Shown here piece after piece: positions 26,548-36,079 of a DNA stretch of 64,000 bases. The position numbers and the translations under genes are program-made. Origin of the DNA: Stenotrophomonas sp. ISL-67 (GTDB taxonomy: Bacteria > Pseudomonadota > Gammaproteobacteria > Xanthomonadales > Xanthomonadaceae); NCBI RefSeq assembly GCF_018612915.1, contig NZ_JAGGRL010000008.1, positions 23,944 to 87,943 on the forward strand, read 5' to 3'. A model generated the notes under the pieces. The model worked only from the letters and a program-made list of their open reading frames with translations. It was not told where the DNA came from and ran no database searches. The number at the start of each line of letters is the position of its first letter. The first letter of the stretch is position 1.

Positions 26548-27749
26548 GCGCCGGCTCCCCGGCACAGCGCCGGAACCTCGCCGCGGAAGCCCATCGCGCC
26601 GCCGACCAGCATCGACTGCATCGAGGTGGCCTGCGCCGCCAGCAACCCGAGACTGCGCAGCGGGCGCATCAACGGTGCGGGATTGCTGGTCAGCCGCGCC
26701 AACCCACCCGAGAACGCGATGGTCTGGCGACGATCCTCTTCCCGACGCGCGACATGCGCCTGCAGCAACGCATCGCTGCCGATGTCGTCGGCGGCTTCGA
26801 TCAGCTCGGCCAGGGTCAGCGCATCGCGCAGGCCAAGGTTGAAGCCCTGCGCGCCCAGCGGATGGATGGTCTGCGCCGCATTGCCCAGCAGCACCGCGCG
26901 CTCGCCCACCCGTGCCTGCGCCAACACCTGCACCAGCGGATAGGCGCTGCGCGGACCACTGTCCAGCAGGCGTCCGGCGCGCCAGCCGATGGCCTGCTGC
27001 AGCCGGGCCAGCCAGGCCACGTCGTCCAGCGCCAGCACCGCATCGGCCTGGTCGCGGGCAACGCCGTGCACCACGCCGTAATGGCGGTCGCCCCGCGGCA
27101 GCAGCGCGGTCGGGCCGGTATCGGTGAAGCGCTCGAACGCGGTGCCGTCCGGCGCGCGGGCCGGGCGCACGCGGGCCACGAACAGGGTCTGCTGGAAGTC
27201 ATGCTCGTCCACGCCGATGCCCAGCGCCTCGCGCACACCGCTGCGGGTGCCGTCGGCGCCGACCACCAGCCGCGCCAGCAGGGTGCGCTCGCCGGCGTCG
27301 TCGGCGATGACCACCTCGCGGTAGCCGTCGACCGTGGCGCCCAGCCGCAGAAAGCGCGCCGGGCGGTAGCGGGCCAGGCGCTGCAGGCCCTGCAGGCGGG
27401 TTTCCAGCGCCTGGCCGAAATCGCGCGCCACCACCACCTGCCCAAACCAGGGGCGATCGTACTGCGCGGCATCCATCTGCACCCGGCCGAAATCGCCGGC
27501 GCGGCTGACGTGGATGCGGGTAATCGGGCCCACCGCCGCGCCAGGCAGCGGCATTACCCCCAACGCGGTCAGGGCGTTGACCGTGGCCGCGGCAAAACTG
27601 AGGTTGCGCTGGTCGAACACCGGCGGCAGCGCGCCGGCCGGGGCGATCTCGACCAGCCCGACATCGCGGCCGGCCCGGTCCAGGGCAATGGCCAGGCTGG
27701 CGCCGACCAGGCCGCCGCCCACGATCACTACGTCATGACGTTCACTCAT
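26544..27749 (-). CDS. ubiH: 2-octaprenyl-6-methoxyphenol hydroxylase-like UbiH
   Basis: 401 residues, same flavoprotein family: GGGLVGASLAIALDRAG (about 9-25), LVVGADGTRSGVRE (about 165) and LLGNAAQTIHPLGAQGFNLGL (about 290). The AAQTIHP form of the second FAD motif is characteristic of UbiH, which hydroxylates C1 in ubiquinone synthesis. The start at ATG 27747-27749 gives the conserved MSERHDVVIVGGG. It is divergent from the membrane gene at 27835, leaving about 85 nt for both promoters. Confidence 0.87.
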   Translation of the reverse strand: MSERHDVVIVGGGLVGASLAIALDRAGRDVGLVEIAPAGALPPVFDQRNLSFAAATVNALTALGVMPLPGAAVGPITRIHVSRAGDFGRVQMDAAQYDRPWFGQVVVARDFGQALETRLQGLQRLARYRPARFLRLGATVDGYREVVIADDAGERTLLARLVVGADGTRSGVREALGIGVDEHDFQQTLFVARVRPARAPDGTAFERFTDTGPTALLPRGDRHYGVVHGVARDQADAVLALDDVAWLARLQQAIGWRAGRLLDSGPRSAYPLVQVLAQARVGERAVLLGNAAQTIHPLGAQGFNLGLRDALTLAELIEAADDIGSDALLQAHVARREEDRRQTIAFSGGLARLTSNPAPLMRPLRSLGLLAAQATSMQSMLVGGAMGFRGEVPALCRGAGA

Positions 27750-27834
27750 GCCGCCCATGATAGTGCGTGCGGCCCGGCAACGCCCCGTGGCGGCAGGCGC
27801 TAGAATGAACGCTGGACTCTCACCGCCCGCCCCC

Positions 27835-28419
27835 ATGACTACCACTGCCCAACGCGCCTTCATCCTGTTCGTGCTCGTGCTGCTGATGGCGGCGACCCGG
27901 GTCAATCACTTCGCGGCGATCCCCGACGCATCCTGGGCGGTGTTCTTCATCGCCGGCTTCCACCTGCGCAGCTGGACGCGCTGGGCGTTCCCGCTGCTGA
28001 TGGTGCTGGCGATCGTGATCGACGTGCTGGTGATCCGCGCCAGCGGCATCGGCTACTGGCAGCACTACTGCGTCTCGCCAGGCACCGCGCTGCTGGTGCC
28101 GGCCTACGCTGCGATGTGGGCCGGTGGCGCGCTGCTGCGCCAGGGTTACCGCAGCGCGGACTGGACCGCGCTGGCCAAGGCCGCGGCGCTGCTGGCGGCG
28201 GCGGTGGCGGTATGCCACCTGTTCGCGCAGAGCGGCTTCTACTGGACCAGCGACGTGGTCGCTGCACCCAGCGTGCAGGGCTGGGCGCAGAACTATGTGG
28301 ACTGGTTCCTGCCCTACCTGCGTACCGCAGCGATCTACGTCGGCCTGGCGGCCGCGCTGCAGCTGGCCACCGAACAGGTCGTCAAGCTGCTGCACGCCCG
28401 CCACGACGCGCTGCACTGA
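27835..28419 (+). CDS. BtuM-like candidate vitamin B12 membrane transporter
   Basis: 194 residues with about six hydrophobic helices. RVNHFAAIPDASWAVFFIAG (about 22-41) and HYCVSPGTALLVPAYAAMW (about 77-95) resemble the solitary ECF-type S-component BtuM as I recall it. In the Thiobacillus protein a cysteine binds the cobalt of cobalamin; Cys79 here is a candidate. The next gene encodes a corrinoid adenosyltransferase, with a 12-nt gap. The transport assignment is inference from pattern and context. The membrane-protein call is firm. Confidence 0.6.
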   Translation: MTTTAQRAFILFVLVLLMAATRVNHFAAIPDASWAVFFIAGFHLRSWTRWAFPLLMVLAIVIDVLVIRASGIGYWQHYCVSPGTALLVPAYAAMWAGGALLRQGYRSADWTALAKAAALLAAAVAVCHLFAQSGFYWTSDVVAAPSVQGWAQNYVDWFLPYLRTAAIYVGLAAALQLATEQVVKLLHARHDALH

Positions 28420-28430
28420 GTCCGGCGCAG

Positions 28431-28985
28431 ATGGGCAACCGGCTGTCGCGCATCTATACCCGCACCGGCGATGACGGCAGCACCGGCCTCGGCGACGGCA
28501 GCCGGGTGGCCAAGGATGCGGCACGGGTCAACGCCTTCGGCACCCTCGACGAGGCCAACTCGGCGCTGGGCGTGCTGTTGGCGGTGGCGCTGCCGGATGA
28601 CGTGCGCGCCCTGCTCACCACCGTGCAGCACCAGCTGTTCGACCTGGGCGGCGAGCTGTGCATTCCCGGCCACGCCGCGATCCAGGCGGCCGACGTGGAC
28701 GCACTGGAACGGCAGCTTGACCACTTCAACGCCGACCTGCCGGCGTTGAAGGAGTTCATCCTGCCCGGTGGCGGCGAAGCCGCCGCCCGTTGCCACCTGG
28801 CACGCGCCATCGTGCGCCGCGCCGAGCGCGAAACCGTCACCCTGGCCCGCCAGGAACCGGTGCGCGCCGAGGCGCTGCATTACCTCAACCGGCTGTCGGA
28901 TCTGTTGTTCGTACTGGCCCGCGTGCTCGCCCGTGCCGACGGCCACGGCGAGGTCCTCTGGCAGCACACCCGCCGCCACGGCTGA
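28431..28985 (+). CDS. cob(I)alamin adenosyltransferase, PduO type
   Basis: 184 residues. It has the PduO/MMAB signature TRTGDDGSTGLGDGSRVAKD (about 9-28), then GTLDEANSALG and the C-terminal LPGGGEAAARCHLARAIVRRAER with LNRLSDLLFVLAR. It transfers the adenosyl group of ATP to reduced corrinoid, forming coenzyme B12. The family often passes the product directly to B12 enzymes. No B12-dependent enzyme is in the window, so its customer is elsewhere. Confidence 0.92.
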   Translation: MGNRLSRIYTRTGDDGSTGLGDGSRVAKDAARVNAFGTLDEANSALGVLLAVALPDDVRALLTTVQHQLFDLGGELCIPGHAAIQAADVDALERQLDHFNADLPALKEFILPGGGEAAARCHLARAIVRRAERETVTLARQEPVRAEALHYLNRLSDLLFVLARVLARADGHGEVLWQHTRRHG

Positions 28986-29014
28986 GCCGCCCACCGTCCC
29001 GGAACCCTGTCCGC

Positions 29015-29926
29015 ATGCTGGTTTTCACCCATCCCGCCTGTCTGCAACACGATCCCGGCCGCGGCCACCCCGAATGCCCCCAACGCCTGCAGGTGGTGCT
29101 CGATGCCCTGCGTGCCGCCTACCCCGACCAGCTCGACTGGCGCCAGGCACCGCCGGCCAAATTCGGCGAACTGGCCCGGGTGCACGACAGCGAGCTGATC
29201 GACCAGGTGCTGGCGCCGCAGACCGAGCCGCTGCGCCTGATCGACATGGACACGATGACCTCGCCCGGCTCGGCCAGCGCGGCACTGCACGCGGCCGGGG
29301 CCGGCGTGGCGGCCGTCGATGCGGTGATGCTGGGCGACGACCCGATGGCCTTCTGCGCGGTGCGCCCGCCTGGCCACCACGCCACCGCGACCACCGCGAT
29401 GGGGTTCTGTCTCTTCAACAACATCGCCATCGCCGCCGCTTATGCGCGCGACCGCTACGGCCTGGAGCGGATCGCGGTGGTCGATTTCGACGTCCACCAC
29501 GGCAACGGCACCCAGGACATCTTCGTGGCCGAGCCCCGCGTGGCCTACTACAGCACCCACCAGGCCGGCCTGTTCCCCAACTCGGGGCTGCGCCGCGACC
29601 GGGGCGCCGGCAACCTGCTCAACATCCTGCTGCCACCAGGCAGCGGCGGCTTCCGCTTCCGCAACACGTGGGCGGACGAGATGCTGCCGGCCATCGACGA
29701 TTTCCGCCCGCAGCTGGTGCTGGTCTCGGCCGGCTTCGACGCCCACCTGCGCGATCCGCAGGCCGACCTGATGTTGGAAACCGATGATTTCGCCTGGATC
29801 ACCGCTGAGCTGCGCACCCTGGCTCGTCGCCATGGCGGCGGTCGCATGGTGTCCATGCTGGAGGGCGGATACGACCTGCAGGCCCTCGCCGAATGTTCGG
29901 TCGCGCATGTGGGCGCGATGCTGTGA
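29015..29926 (+). CDS. histone deacetylase / acetylpolyamine amidohydrolase family
   Basis: 303 residues with the arginase-deacetylase fold. Catalytic and zinc motifs are visible: VRPPGHHA (tandem His, about 113-120), VVDFDVHHGNGTQDIF (about 153-168), YSTHQAGLFP and VSAGFDAHLRDP (about 237-248). Bacterial members deacetylate acetylpolyamines, acetoin-pathway proteins or other acyl-amines. It starts 29 nt after the adenosyltransferase. A link to cobalamin is not obvious. Confidence 0.9.
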   Translation: MLVFTHPACLQHDPGRGHPECPQRLQVVLDALRAAYPDQLDWRQAPPAKFGELARVHDSELIDQVLAPQTEPLRLIDMDTMTSPGSASAALHAAGAGVAAVDAVMLGDDPMAFCAVRPPGHHATATTAMGFCLFNNIAIAAAYARDRYGLERIAVVDFDVHHGNGTQDIFVAEPRVAYYSTHQAGLFPNSGLRRDRGAGNLLNILLPPGSGGFRFRNTWADEMLPAIDDFRPQLVLVSAGFDAHLRDPQADLMLETDDFAWITAELRTLARRHGGGRMVSMLEGGYDLQALAECSVAHVGAML

Positions 29927-29931
29927 CGATT

Positions 29932-29953
29932 GCCGGGCATGGCCCGGCACTAC
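29932..29953. repeat. single SMAG/REP palindrome
   Basis: GCCGGGCATGGCCCGGCACTAC, reverse orientation, immediately after the HDAC-family stop codon and about 105 nt before the lptD start. Confidence 0.85.
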
Positions 29954-30058
29954 CGCCTTCCGGATGAACCTGAACCCTCGCCTGCGGCAGGCCTTCATTG
30001 CCCCTATGCAAGGGATGGGGCAAGCTACGATCCGTTTTCGTCCGAATCCGAATCCCGC

Positions 30059-32509
30059 GTGCGCCGAGCCCTCCGCCTGCTGCCTCTCCCCCTGAGCATT
30101 GCCATCTGCCTGCCGGCCATGGCCGACGACAAACCGGTGAACTGGGGCCTGTGCCCGGTGACCGATGTCCTGCCTGTCTTCCAGGACGCCCCCGTGGCGG
30201 ACAAGGCCGCGGCCGAAACCCGCGACCAGCAACCCACCGATATCGAAGGCGACGCGCTGTTTGGTACCAGCACCGTGCCGCAGTACCAGGGCAACGTGGC
30301 GCTCAAGCGCGGCGACCAGTTCCTGGGCACGGACCACCTGAGCTTCGACACCGAAAGCGGCAACTACATCGCCGAAGGCAATGTCCGCTACCAGGATTCG
30401 TCGATCCGGATGACCGCCAAGCGCGCCGAAGGCAACCAGGAATCGGACACCCACAAGATCAGTGACATCCAGTACCAGCTGGTGGACCGGCGCGGCCACG
30501 GCGGCGCCGATTCGATCGACCTGCAGGGCTCGGTGGGCCAGATGCACCGGTCGACCTATACCACCTGTGATCCCTCGCAGCCGGTCTGGAAACTGTCGGC
30601 ACCGCAGATCGACGTGGACAATGAAGAAGGCTTCGGTACCGCGCGCAACGCGGTGCTGCGCATCGGCAACGTGCCGGTGATGTGGGCACCGTACTTCAAG
30701 TTCCCGATCGACGACCGCCGCCAGACCGGCCTGCTCTACCCGCAGCTGGGCATGTCCGGGCGCAACGGCTTCGACTATGCCCAGCCGATCTACTTCAACC
30801 TGGCGCCGAACTACGACGACACCCTGACCCCGCGCTACATGAGCAAGCGCGGCCTGATGCTCGACAACGAGTTCCGCTATCTCTATGACGGCGGCCGTGG
30901 CGAACTGCAGACCGCCTACCTGCCCAATGACAAGCTGCGCGACAAGGACCGTGGCCAGGTCGAATACAGCGCTTACCACAACGTCAACAAGACCTGGCAG
31001 GCCCGCGCCAACATCGCCTGGGTGAGCGACGAGCGCTACACCGAGGATTTCTCCAGCAAGCTGCTGGGGGTGACCACCTCCAGCCTGCAGAGCCAGGTCG
31101 GCATCTACGGGACCGGCAAGAACTGGCGGGCCGGGCTGATGGCCGACTACTGGCAGCTCACCGACTACACCCTGACCGAGTCCTCACTGCCGTACGCGCG
31201 CCAACCGCGCCTGTTCGGGACCTGGGACAAGCCGTTGCTGCCCTGGCTGGAAGTGGGGGTGTACGCCGAGGCGGTCCACTTCACCCATGACGACGTCAAC
31301 CAGAAGTTCGGCGCTGCCGGCGACTACGAACGCACGGGCGTGGTGACCCCGTATTACAACGGTTCGCGCCTGGACGTGAAGCCGTACGTGACGATGCCGT
31401 TCGCCGGCGCGTCCTGGTACGTCACCCCGACTCTGGCCTACCGCTACACCGGTTACGAGCTTGACCGCGGGCTTGCGGACCAGACCCGGCTGAAGGCATT
31501 GCGGGACGCGGGGATCACCAACCCCACGCCGGACCAGTTGCGCGGCAATACCTCGCCGCACCGCAGCGTGCCGATCGCCAGCCTGGACGCCGGCATGTTC
31601 TTCGACCGTGAGACCACCATCCGCGGCAAGGGCTACCTGCACACGCTGGAACCGCGCCTGTTTTACCTGCGCACGCCCTACCGCGACCAGAGCGACCTGC
31701 CGATCTTCGATACCCGCGACTTCACCTTCAGCTGGGGCCAGCTGTTCCGCGATTCCCGCTACACCGGCGCGGACCGCCAGAACGACGCCAACCAGCTGAC
31801 CATGGCGCTGAGCACCCGCTTCATCAACCAGGAAACCGGTCGCGAGCGTTTCTCCGGCAGCATCGGCCAGATCCTGTACTTCGACGATTCGCGGGTGACC
31901 CTGCCGAACCAGCCCGCCCAGATCGAGCAGGGCAAGTCGGCCTGGATCGCCGACGCCAACTACGCCATCAACGACCGCTGGAACCTGGGCGCCACCTACC
32001 AGTGGGACCCCAAGTACAAGCGCGAGGACCTGGCCAGCGTGCGCGCACGCTACCTGATGTCCAACGACGGCATCATCAACCTGACCTACCGCCACCGCCT
32101 CAATGCGGCCGCCCCGGCCACCGCGACCAAGGAAGAACGCACCCTGCTGGAACAGGTGGACCTGTCCTTCCTGTACCCGATCAACGAAACCTGGAGCGTG
32201 GTGGGCCGCTACTACTACTCCATCGAAGACAAGGCACCGCTGGAAATCATCGGTGGCGTGCAGTGGGACAGCTGCTGCCTGGCCGTGCGCGCCCTGGCCC
32301 GCCGCTACGTGCGCAACCGCGAGGGCGAGCTGAACAACTCCTTCCAGATCGAGTTCGTGCTCAAGGGCCTGAGCTCCGTCGGCCAGAACACGGACCGCAC
32401 TTTGCGCCGTGCTATTCTCGGGTACTACCGAGACGACCTCTATCTCGTGCCGCCCGCCAACACGGGCGCCCCCACGCGCGAAGACTACGATCCCAACCTG
32501 ATCCCATGA
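30059..32509 (+). CDS. lptD: LPS-assembly outer-membrane protein LptD
   Basis: 816 residues from a GTG that begins the signal peptide VRRALRLLPLPLSIAICLPAMA. The periplasmic jellyroll (about 80-230, OstA/LptA-like) is followed by a large beta-barrel domain. The four cysteines needed for oxidative maturation have counterparts: one in NWGLCPVT, one in TTCDPSQP and the adjacent pair in WDSCCLAVRAL. It inserts LPS into the outer leaflet. Upstream in-frame codons lack a signal peptide. It overlaps surA as ATGA. Confidence 0.94.
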   Translation: MRRALRLLPLPLSIAICLPAMADDKPVNWGLCPVTDVLPVFQDAPVADKAAAETRDQQPTDIEGDALFGTSTVPQYQGNVALKRGDQFLGTDHLSFDTESGNYIAEGNVRYQDSSIRMTAKRAEGNQESDTHKISDIQYQLVDRRGHGGADSIDLQGSVGQMHRSTYTTCDPSQPVWKLSAPQIDVDNEEGFGTARNAVLRIGNVPVMWAPYFKFPIDDRRQTGLLYPQLGMSGRNGFDYAQPIYFNLAPNYDDTLTPRYMSKRGLMLDNEFRYLYDGGRGELQTAYLPNDKLRDKDRGQVEYSAYHNVNKTWQARANIAWVSDERYTEDFSSKLLGVTTSSLQSQVGIYGTGKNWRAGLMADYWQLTDYTLTESSLPYARQPRLFGTWDKPLLPWLEVGVYAEAVHFTHDDVNQKFGAAGDYERTGVVTPYYNGSRLDVKPYVTMPFAGASWYVTPTLAYRYTGYELDRGLADQTRLKALRDAGITNPTPDQLRGNTSPHRSVPIASLDAGMFFDRETTIRGKGYLHTLEPRLFYLRTPYRDQSDLPIFDTRDFTFSWGQLFRDSRYTGADRQNDANQLTMALSTRFINQETGRERFSGSIGQILYFDDSRVTLPNQPAQIEQGKSAWIADANYAINDRWNLGATYQWDPKYKREDLASVRARYLMSNDGIINLTYRHRLNAAAPATATKEERTLLEQVDLSFLYPINETWSVVGRYYYSIEDKAPLEIIGGVQWDSCCLAVRALARRYVRNREGELNNSFQIEFVLKGLSSVGQNTDRTLRRAILGYYRDDLYLVPPANTGAPTREDYDPNLIP

Positions 32510-33858
32510 CCAAGACCTTCCCCGTCCTCCTCGCCTCCCTGATCGCGGTCAGCACCGTCTCCGCGCCGCTGCAGGTGCTGGCCCAGCAGGCCCAGTCGCT
32601 GGACCGCATTGCCGCCATCGTCGATGAAGATGTCGTGCTGCAGAGCGAGCTGGACCGTGCCATCGTCAACATCAAGGCCCAGTACGCCGGGCGCGAAGGC
32701 CAGCTGCCGCCCGATGACGTGCTCAGCCGCCAGGTGCTCGAGCGCCTGGTGCTGGTCAAGCTGCAGGTGACGCGCGCCGAAGGCAGCGGCATCAAGGTCA
32801 GCGACCAGGAGCTCAACCAGGCCCTGAACGCGATTGCCCAGCAGAACGGCTCCAACCTGGATGCCCTGCGCCAGCGCCTGGCCTCCGACGGCGTGGATTT
32901 CAACGACTTCCGCAGCTCGGTCCGCGATGAAATCATCGTGCAGCGCCTGCGCCAGAGCTTCGCGCAGAGCCGCATCAGCGTCAGCGAAGGTGAAGTGGAT
33001 GCCGCGCTCAAGCAGGAAGCCACCGCCGGTACCCAGTACCACCTGGCCCACATCCTGATCGCCCTGCCGGAAGGCGCTACCGCCGAGCAGATCGCCACCG
33101 GCCAGAAGAAGGTCGAAGGCGTGAAGGGATTGCTGGACAAGGGCGAGCTGGACTTCAATGCCGCCGCGGTCCGCTACTCCGACAGCCCCAACGCGCTGGA
33201 AGGCGGCGACCTGGGCTGGCGTTCGCTGGATGAAATTCCCGGTGCGTTCGCGCAGATGATGACCGGCATGAAGGCGGGCGAGGTGGTGGGTCCGCTGCGC
33301 GGCCCAAGCGGCTTCCAGCTGCTCAAGCTGGTGGAAGTGCGCGATGCCAGTGCCGCCACCACGGGCCAGACCATCACCGAATACCATGGCCGCCACATCC
33401 TGGTGCGGGTCAACGACCAGCAGGACGACGCGACCGCCAAGGCCAAGATCGACTCGGTCCGGGCACGGATCGCCGGTGGTGCGGACTTCGAGGCCGAAGC
33501 CAAGGCCTCGTCCGAGGACACCAACAGCAAGGGCCAGGGCGGCGATCTGGGCTGGTTCCCTGTTGACGCCTTCGGCCCGGACTTCGGCAAGGAGGTGTCC
33601 GGCCTGAGCGACGGTGGCGTCAGCCCGCCGTTCCGTACCGACGCTGGCTGGCACATCGTGCAGCGCGTGGCCACCCGCCAGACCGATTCGGGCACCGACA
33701 ACAAGCGTGCCCAGATCCGCGAGACCATCGGCCGCCGCAAGCTGGAAGAAGAGTACAACCGCTACCTGCAGGAACTGCGCGGCGAAGCCTACGTGGACCT
33801 GCGCACTGCGGCAGCCGCGCCGGCCGAGGCCGAGGCCCCGGCCCCGACCAAGCCCTGA
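32506..33858 (+). CDS. surA: periplasmic chaperone/peptidyl-prolyl isomerase SurA
   Basis: 450 residues. The signal peptide spans 1-27, ending VLAQ. The SurA N-domain (DRIAAIVDEDVVLQSELD onward) is followed by two parvulin PPIase domains: YHLAHILIALPEG (about 183) and YHGRHILVRVNDQ (about 294). The tail is an Ala/Pro linker (AAAAPAEAEAPAPTKP). It escorts outer-membrane proteins, including the upstream LptD, through the periplasm. Its start overlaps the lptD stop. Confidence 0.95.
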   Translation: MTKTFPVLLASLIAVSTVSAPLQVLAQQAQSLDRIAAIVDEDVVLQSELDRAIVNIKAQYAGREGQLPPDDVLSRQVLERLVLVKLQVTRAEGSGIKVSDQELNQALNAIAQQNGSNLDALRQRLASDGVDFNDFRSSVRDEIIVQRLRQSFAQSRISVSEGEVDAALKQEATAGTQYHLAHILIALPEGATAEQIATGQKKVEGVKGLLDKGELDFNAAAVRYSDSPNALEGGDLGWRSLDEIPGAFAQMMTGMKAGEVVGPLRGPSGFQLLKLVEVRDASAATTGQTITEYHGRHILVRVNDQQDDATAKAKIDSVRARIAGGADFEAEAKASSEDTNSKGQGGDLGWFPVDAFGPDFGKEVSGLSDGGVSPPFRTDAGWHIVQRVATRQTDSGTDNKRAQIRETIGRRKLEEEYNRYLQELRGEAYVDLRTAAAAPAEAEAPAPTKP

Positions 33859-33868
33859 GACGCTGGCG

Positions 33869-34849
33869 ATGATCCCGCAGCTCGCTCTGGTACCGGGCGA
33901 GCCCGCCGGGATCGGCCCGGAACTCTGCCTTCGCCTGATCCAGCAGCCGCGCACCGATTGCCGGCTGCTGGCGTTCGCCGACCCGGATACCTTGCGGGCC
34001 GCCGCAGCGGCGCTGTCGCTGCCCCTGACCCTGTTGCCTGAAGATGCCATCGCCCGCCAGCCGGGCGATCTGCCGTTGCGGGAGGTGCCCAATGCGGTCC
34101 CCTCACGCTTCGGCCAGGTCGATCCGGCCAATGCCGGCGCGGTGATCGGCGCCCTGCTGCAGGCCGGCCAGGCGTGCCTGGACGGCCGCCTGCACGGGGT
34201 GGTCACCGGGCCGGTGCACAAGGCTGTCATCAACCAGGGCGGGATCGCCTACAGCGGCACCACCGAACTGCTGGCCGACCAGGCGGGTGCGGACGTGGTG
34301 ATGATGCTGGCCAACGATATCGTCCGCGTGGCGCTGGCCACCACCCACCTGCCGCTGCGCGCGGTGGCCGATGCCATCACCCCTGAACGCCTTGCGCGCA
34401 CGCTGCGGATCGTGGATGGCGCGCTGCGCGGGGCATTCGGCATCGCCGCGCCGCGGATCGCGGTGCTCGGGCTGAACCCGCACGCAGGCGAGGACGGGCA
34501 CCTGGGCCGTGAAGAGCTGGACCTGATCATTCCGCTGCTCGCGCAGCTGCGTGCCGAGGGCATGGACCTAGTCGGGCCGCTGCCGGCCGATACGGCGTTC
34601 CTGCCGCAGAAGCTGGCCGGGTTCGACACGGTGCTGGCGATGTACCACGACCAGGGCCTGCCGGTACTCAAATACAGCGGTTTCGAGCAGGCGGTGAACA
34701 TCACCCTGGGCCTGCCCTACCCCCGCGTTGCGGTCGACCACGGCACCGCGTTGGACCTGGCCGGACGCGGCATCGCCGACTCCTCCAGCCTGTTCGCCGC
34801 CACGCAATGGTGTGCCCGGCTGGCGCGCCAACGTACACTGGTGCCATGA
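33869..34849 (+). CDS. pdxA: 4-hydroxythreonine-4-phosphate dehydrogenase
   Basis: 326 residues. PdxA landmarks are PGEPAGIGPEL, VVTGPVHKAVIN (metal and substrate site), LGLNPHAGEDGHLG (about 205) and AMYHDQGLPVLKY (about 258). It catalyses a step of de novo pyridoxal phosphate synthesis. ATG 33869 lies 10 nt after the surA stop, and the end overlaps rsmA as ATGA. This is the same gene order as E. coli. Confidence 0.94.
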   Translation: MIPQLALVPGEPAGIGPELCLRLIQQPRTDCRLLAFADPDTLRAAAAALSLPLTLLPEDAIARQPGDLPLREVPNAVPSRFGQVDPANAGAVIGALLQAGQACLDGRLHGVVTGPVHKAVINQGGIAYSGTTELLADQAGADVVMMLANDIVRVALATTHLPLRAVADAITPERLARTLRIVDGALRGAFGIAAPRIAVLGLNPHAGEDGHLGREELDLIIPLLAQLRAEGMDLVGPLPADTAFLPQKLAGFDTVLAMYHDQGLPVLKYSGFEQAVNITLGLPYPRVAVDHGTALDLAGRGIADSSSLFAATQWCARLARQRTLVP

Positions 34850-35661
34850 CTTCCCCGCATTCCCCCTCGGCCGCCGGGTTTACCGCTCCGGCCAAAAAGC
34901 AGCTGGGCCAGCACTTCCTGGCCGATCGCAGCTACATCGACAAGATCGTATTGGCGGTCAACCCGAAGGACGACGACCGCCTGGTCGAAATCGGCCCGGG
35001 CCAGGGCGCCATCACCCTGCCGCTGCTGCGCCGCCACCCGCGCCTGACCGTGATCGAATTCGATCGCGACCTGATCGCACCGCTGACCGCCGCCGCTGAA
35101 CCGCTGGGCGAACTCACCATCGTGCACCGCGACGTGCTGCAGGTGAACTTCACCGAGCTGGCCGGCGACGGCCAGATCCGGCTGGTGGGCAACCTGCCCT
35201 ACAACATCTCGTCGCCGATCCTGTTCCACGCCATGGACCATGCCGCGGTGATCCGCGACATGCACTTCATGCTGCAGAAGGAAGTGGTGGACCGCATGGC
35301 GGCCGACCCGGGCAGCAAGGTATACGGCCGGCTCAGCGTGATGCTGCAGGCCTGGTGCAAGGTCACCTCGTTGTTCGTGGTGCCGCCGGGCGCGTTCCGG
35401 CCGCCGCCGAAAGTCGACTCAGCCGTGGTCCGGCTGGTGCCGCGTGATCCGGCCACGGTGGGCATCATCGACCGCCGCCGCTTCGCGGATGTGGTCCGTG
35501 CTGCCTTCGGGCAGCGCCGCAAGACGCTGCGCAACGCACTGAACGGGGTGGTCACGCCCGAACAGTTCGAAGCAGCCGGGGTGCGCAGTGATGCGCGCGC
35601 CGAGCAGCTGGAAGTGGCGCAGTTCATCGCGTTGGCCAACGTGCCGCGCGCGGAAGATTGA
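34846..35661 (+). CDS. rsmA: 16S rRNA A1518/A1519 dimethyltransferase
   Basis: 271 residues, KsgA. The N-terminal KKQLGQHFLADRSYIDKIV is followed by the SAM site VEIGPGQGAITLPLL and the catalytic NLPYNIS (about 127-133). It dimethylates two adenosines of 16S rRNA during small-subunit assembly. The start overlaps pdxA. A 20-residue basic, flexible leader precedes the conserved core. Confidence 0.95.
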   Translation: MTSPHSPSAAGFTAPAKKQLGQHFLADRSYIDKIVLAVNPKDDDRLVEIGPGQGAITLPLLRRHPRLTVIEFDRDLIAPLTAAAEPLGELTIVHRDVLQVNFTELAGDGQIRLVGNLPYNISSPILFHAMDHAAVIRDMHFMLQKEVVDRMAADPGSKVYGRLSVMLQAWCKVTSLFVVPPGAFRPPPKVDSAVVRLVPRDPATVGIIDRRRFADVVRAAFGQRRKTLRNALNGVVTPEQFEAAGVRSDARAEQLEVAQFIALANVPRAED

Positions 35662-35682
35662 AACTCCCACTAAACTGCCTGC

Positions 35683-36066
35683 ATGAACGACGCTGCACAC
35701 TATGCGATCTCGGTCGAGGTCGCCCCGCGCTTCCTCGATGACCAGTCCACGCCCGAGGACGGGCGTTTTGCATTCGCCTACACAATCCGCATCCACAATG
35801 GCGGCCGCGTGGCCGCGCGGCTGGTGGCCCGCCACTGGCGGATCACCGACGGCAACGGCCGGGTCGAGCACGTGGACGGCGATGGCGTCATCGGCGAACA
35901 GCCGCGGCTGCGCCCGGGTGAAGACTTCCGTTACACCTCCGGTGTCATGCTGGAAACCGAGCACGGCACGATGCAGGGGCATTACGACATGGTGGCCGAC
36001 GATGGCACCGAGTTCGCAGCTCCCATCGCGCCATTCGTATTGACCATCCCGCGCACGCTGCACTGA
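35683..36066 (+). CDS. apaG: ApaG domain protein
   Basis: 127 residues, a single immunoglobulin-like ApaG domain with [35 protein letters not shown] and [22 protein letters not shown]. The family is linked to divalent-cation (Co/Mg) phenotypes in enterobacteria, but its biochemical role is unclear. It lies between rsmA and apaH with short gaps, as in E. coli. Confidence 0.93.
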   Translation: MNDAAHYAISVEVAPRFLDDQSTPEDGRFAFAYTIRIHNGGRVAARLVARHWRITDGNGRVEHVDGDGVIGEQPRLRPGEDFRYTSGVMLETEHGTMQGHYDMVADDGTEFAAPIAPFVLTIPRTLH

Positions 36067-36079
36067 TGGAGGCGCACGC

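Noticed and set aside
27750..27834. Cobalamin riboswitch before the BtuM-like gene
   Set aside because: 85 nt is too short for a cobalamin riboswitch and no B12-box-like sequence is visible.
28880..30979. 699-residue antisense frame across the HDAC-family gene and lptD
   Set aside because: It spans an intergenic region and two confident plus-strand genes and shows no recognisable domain.
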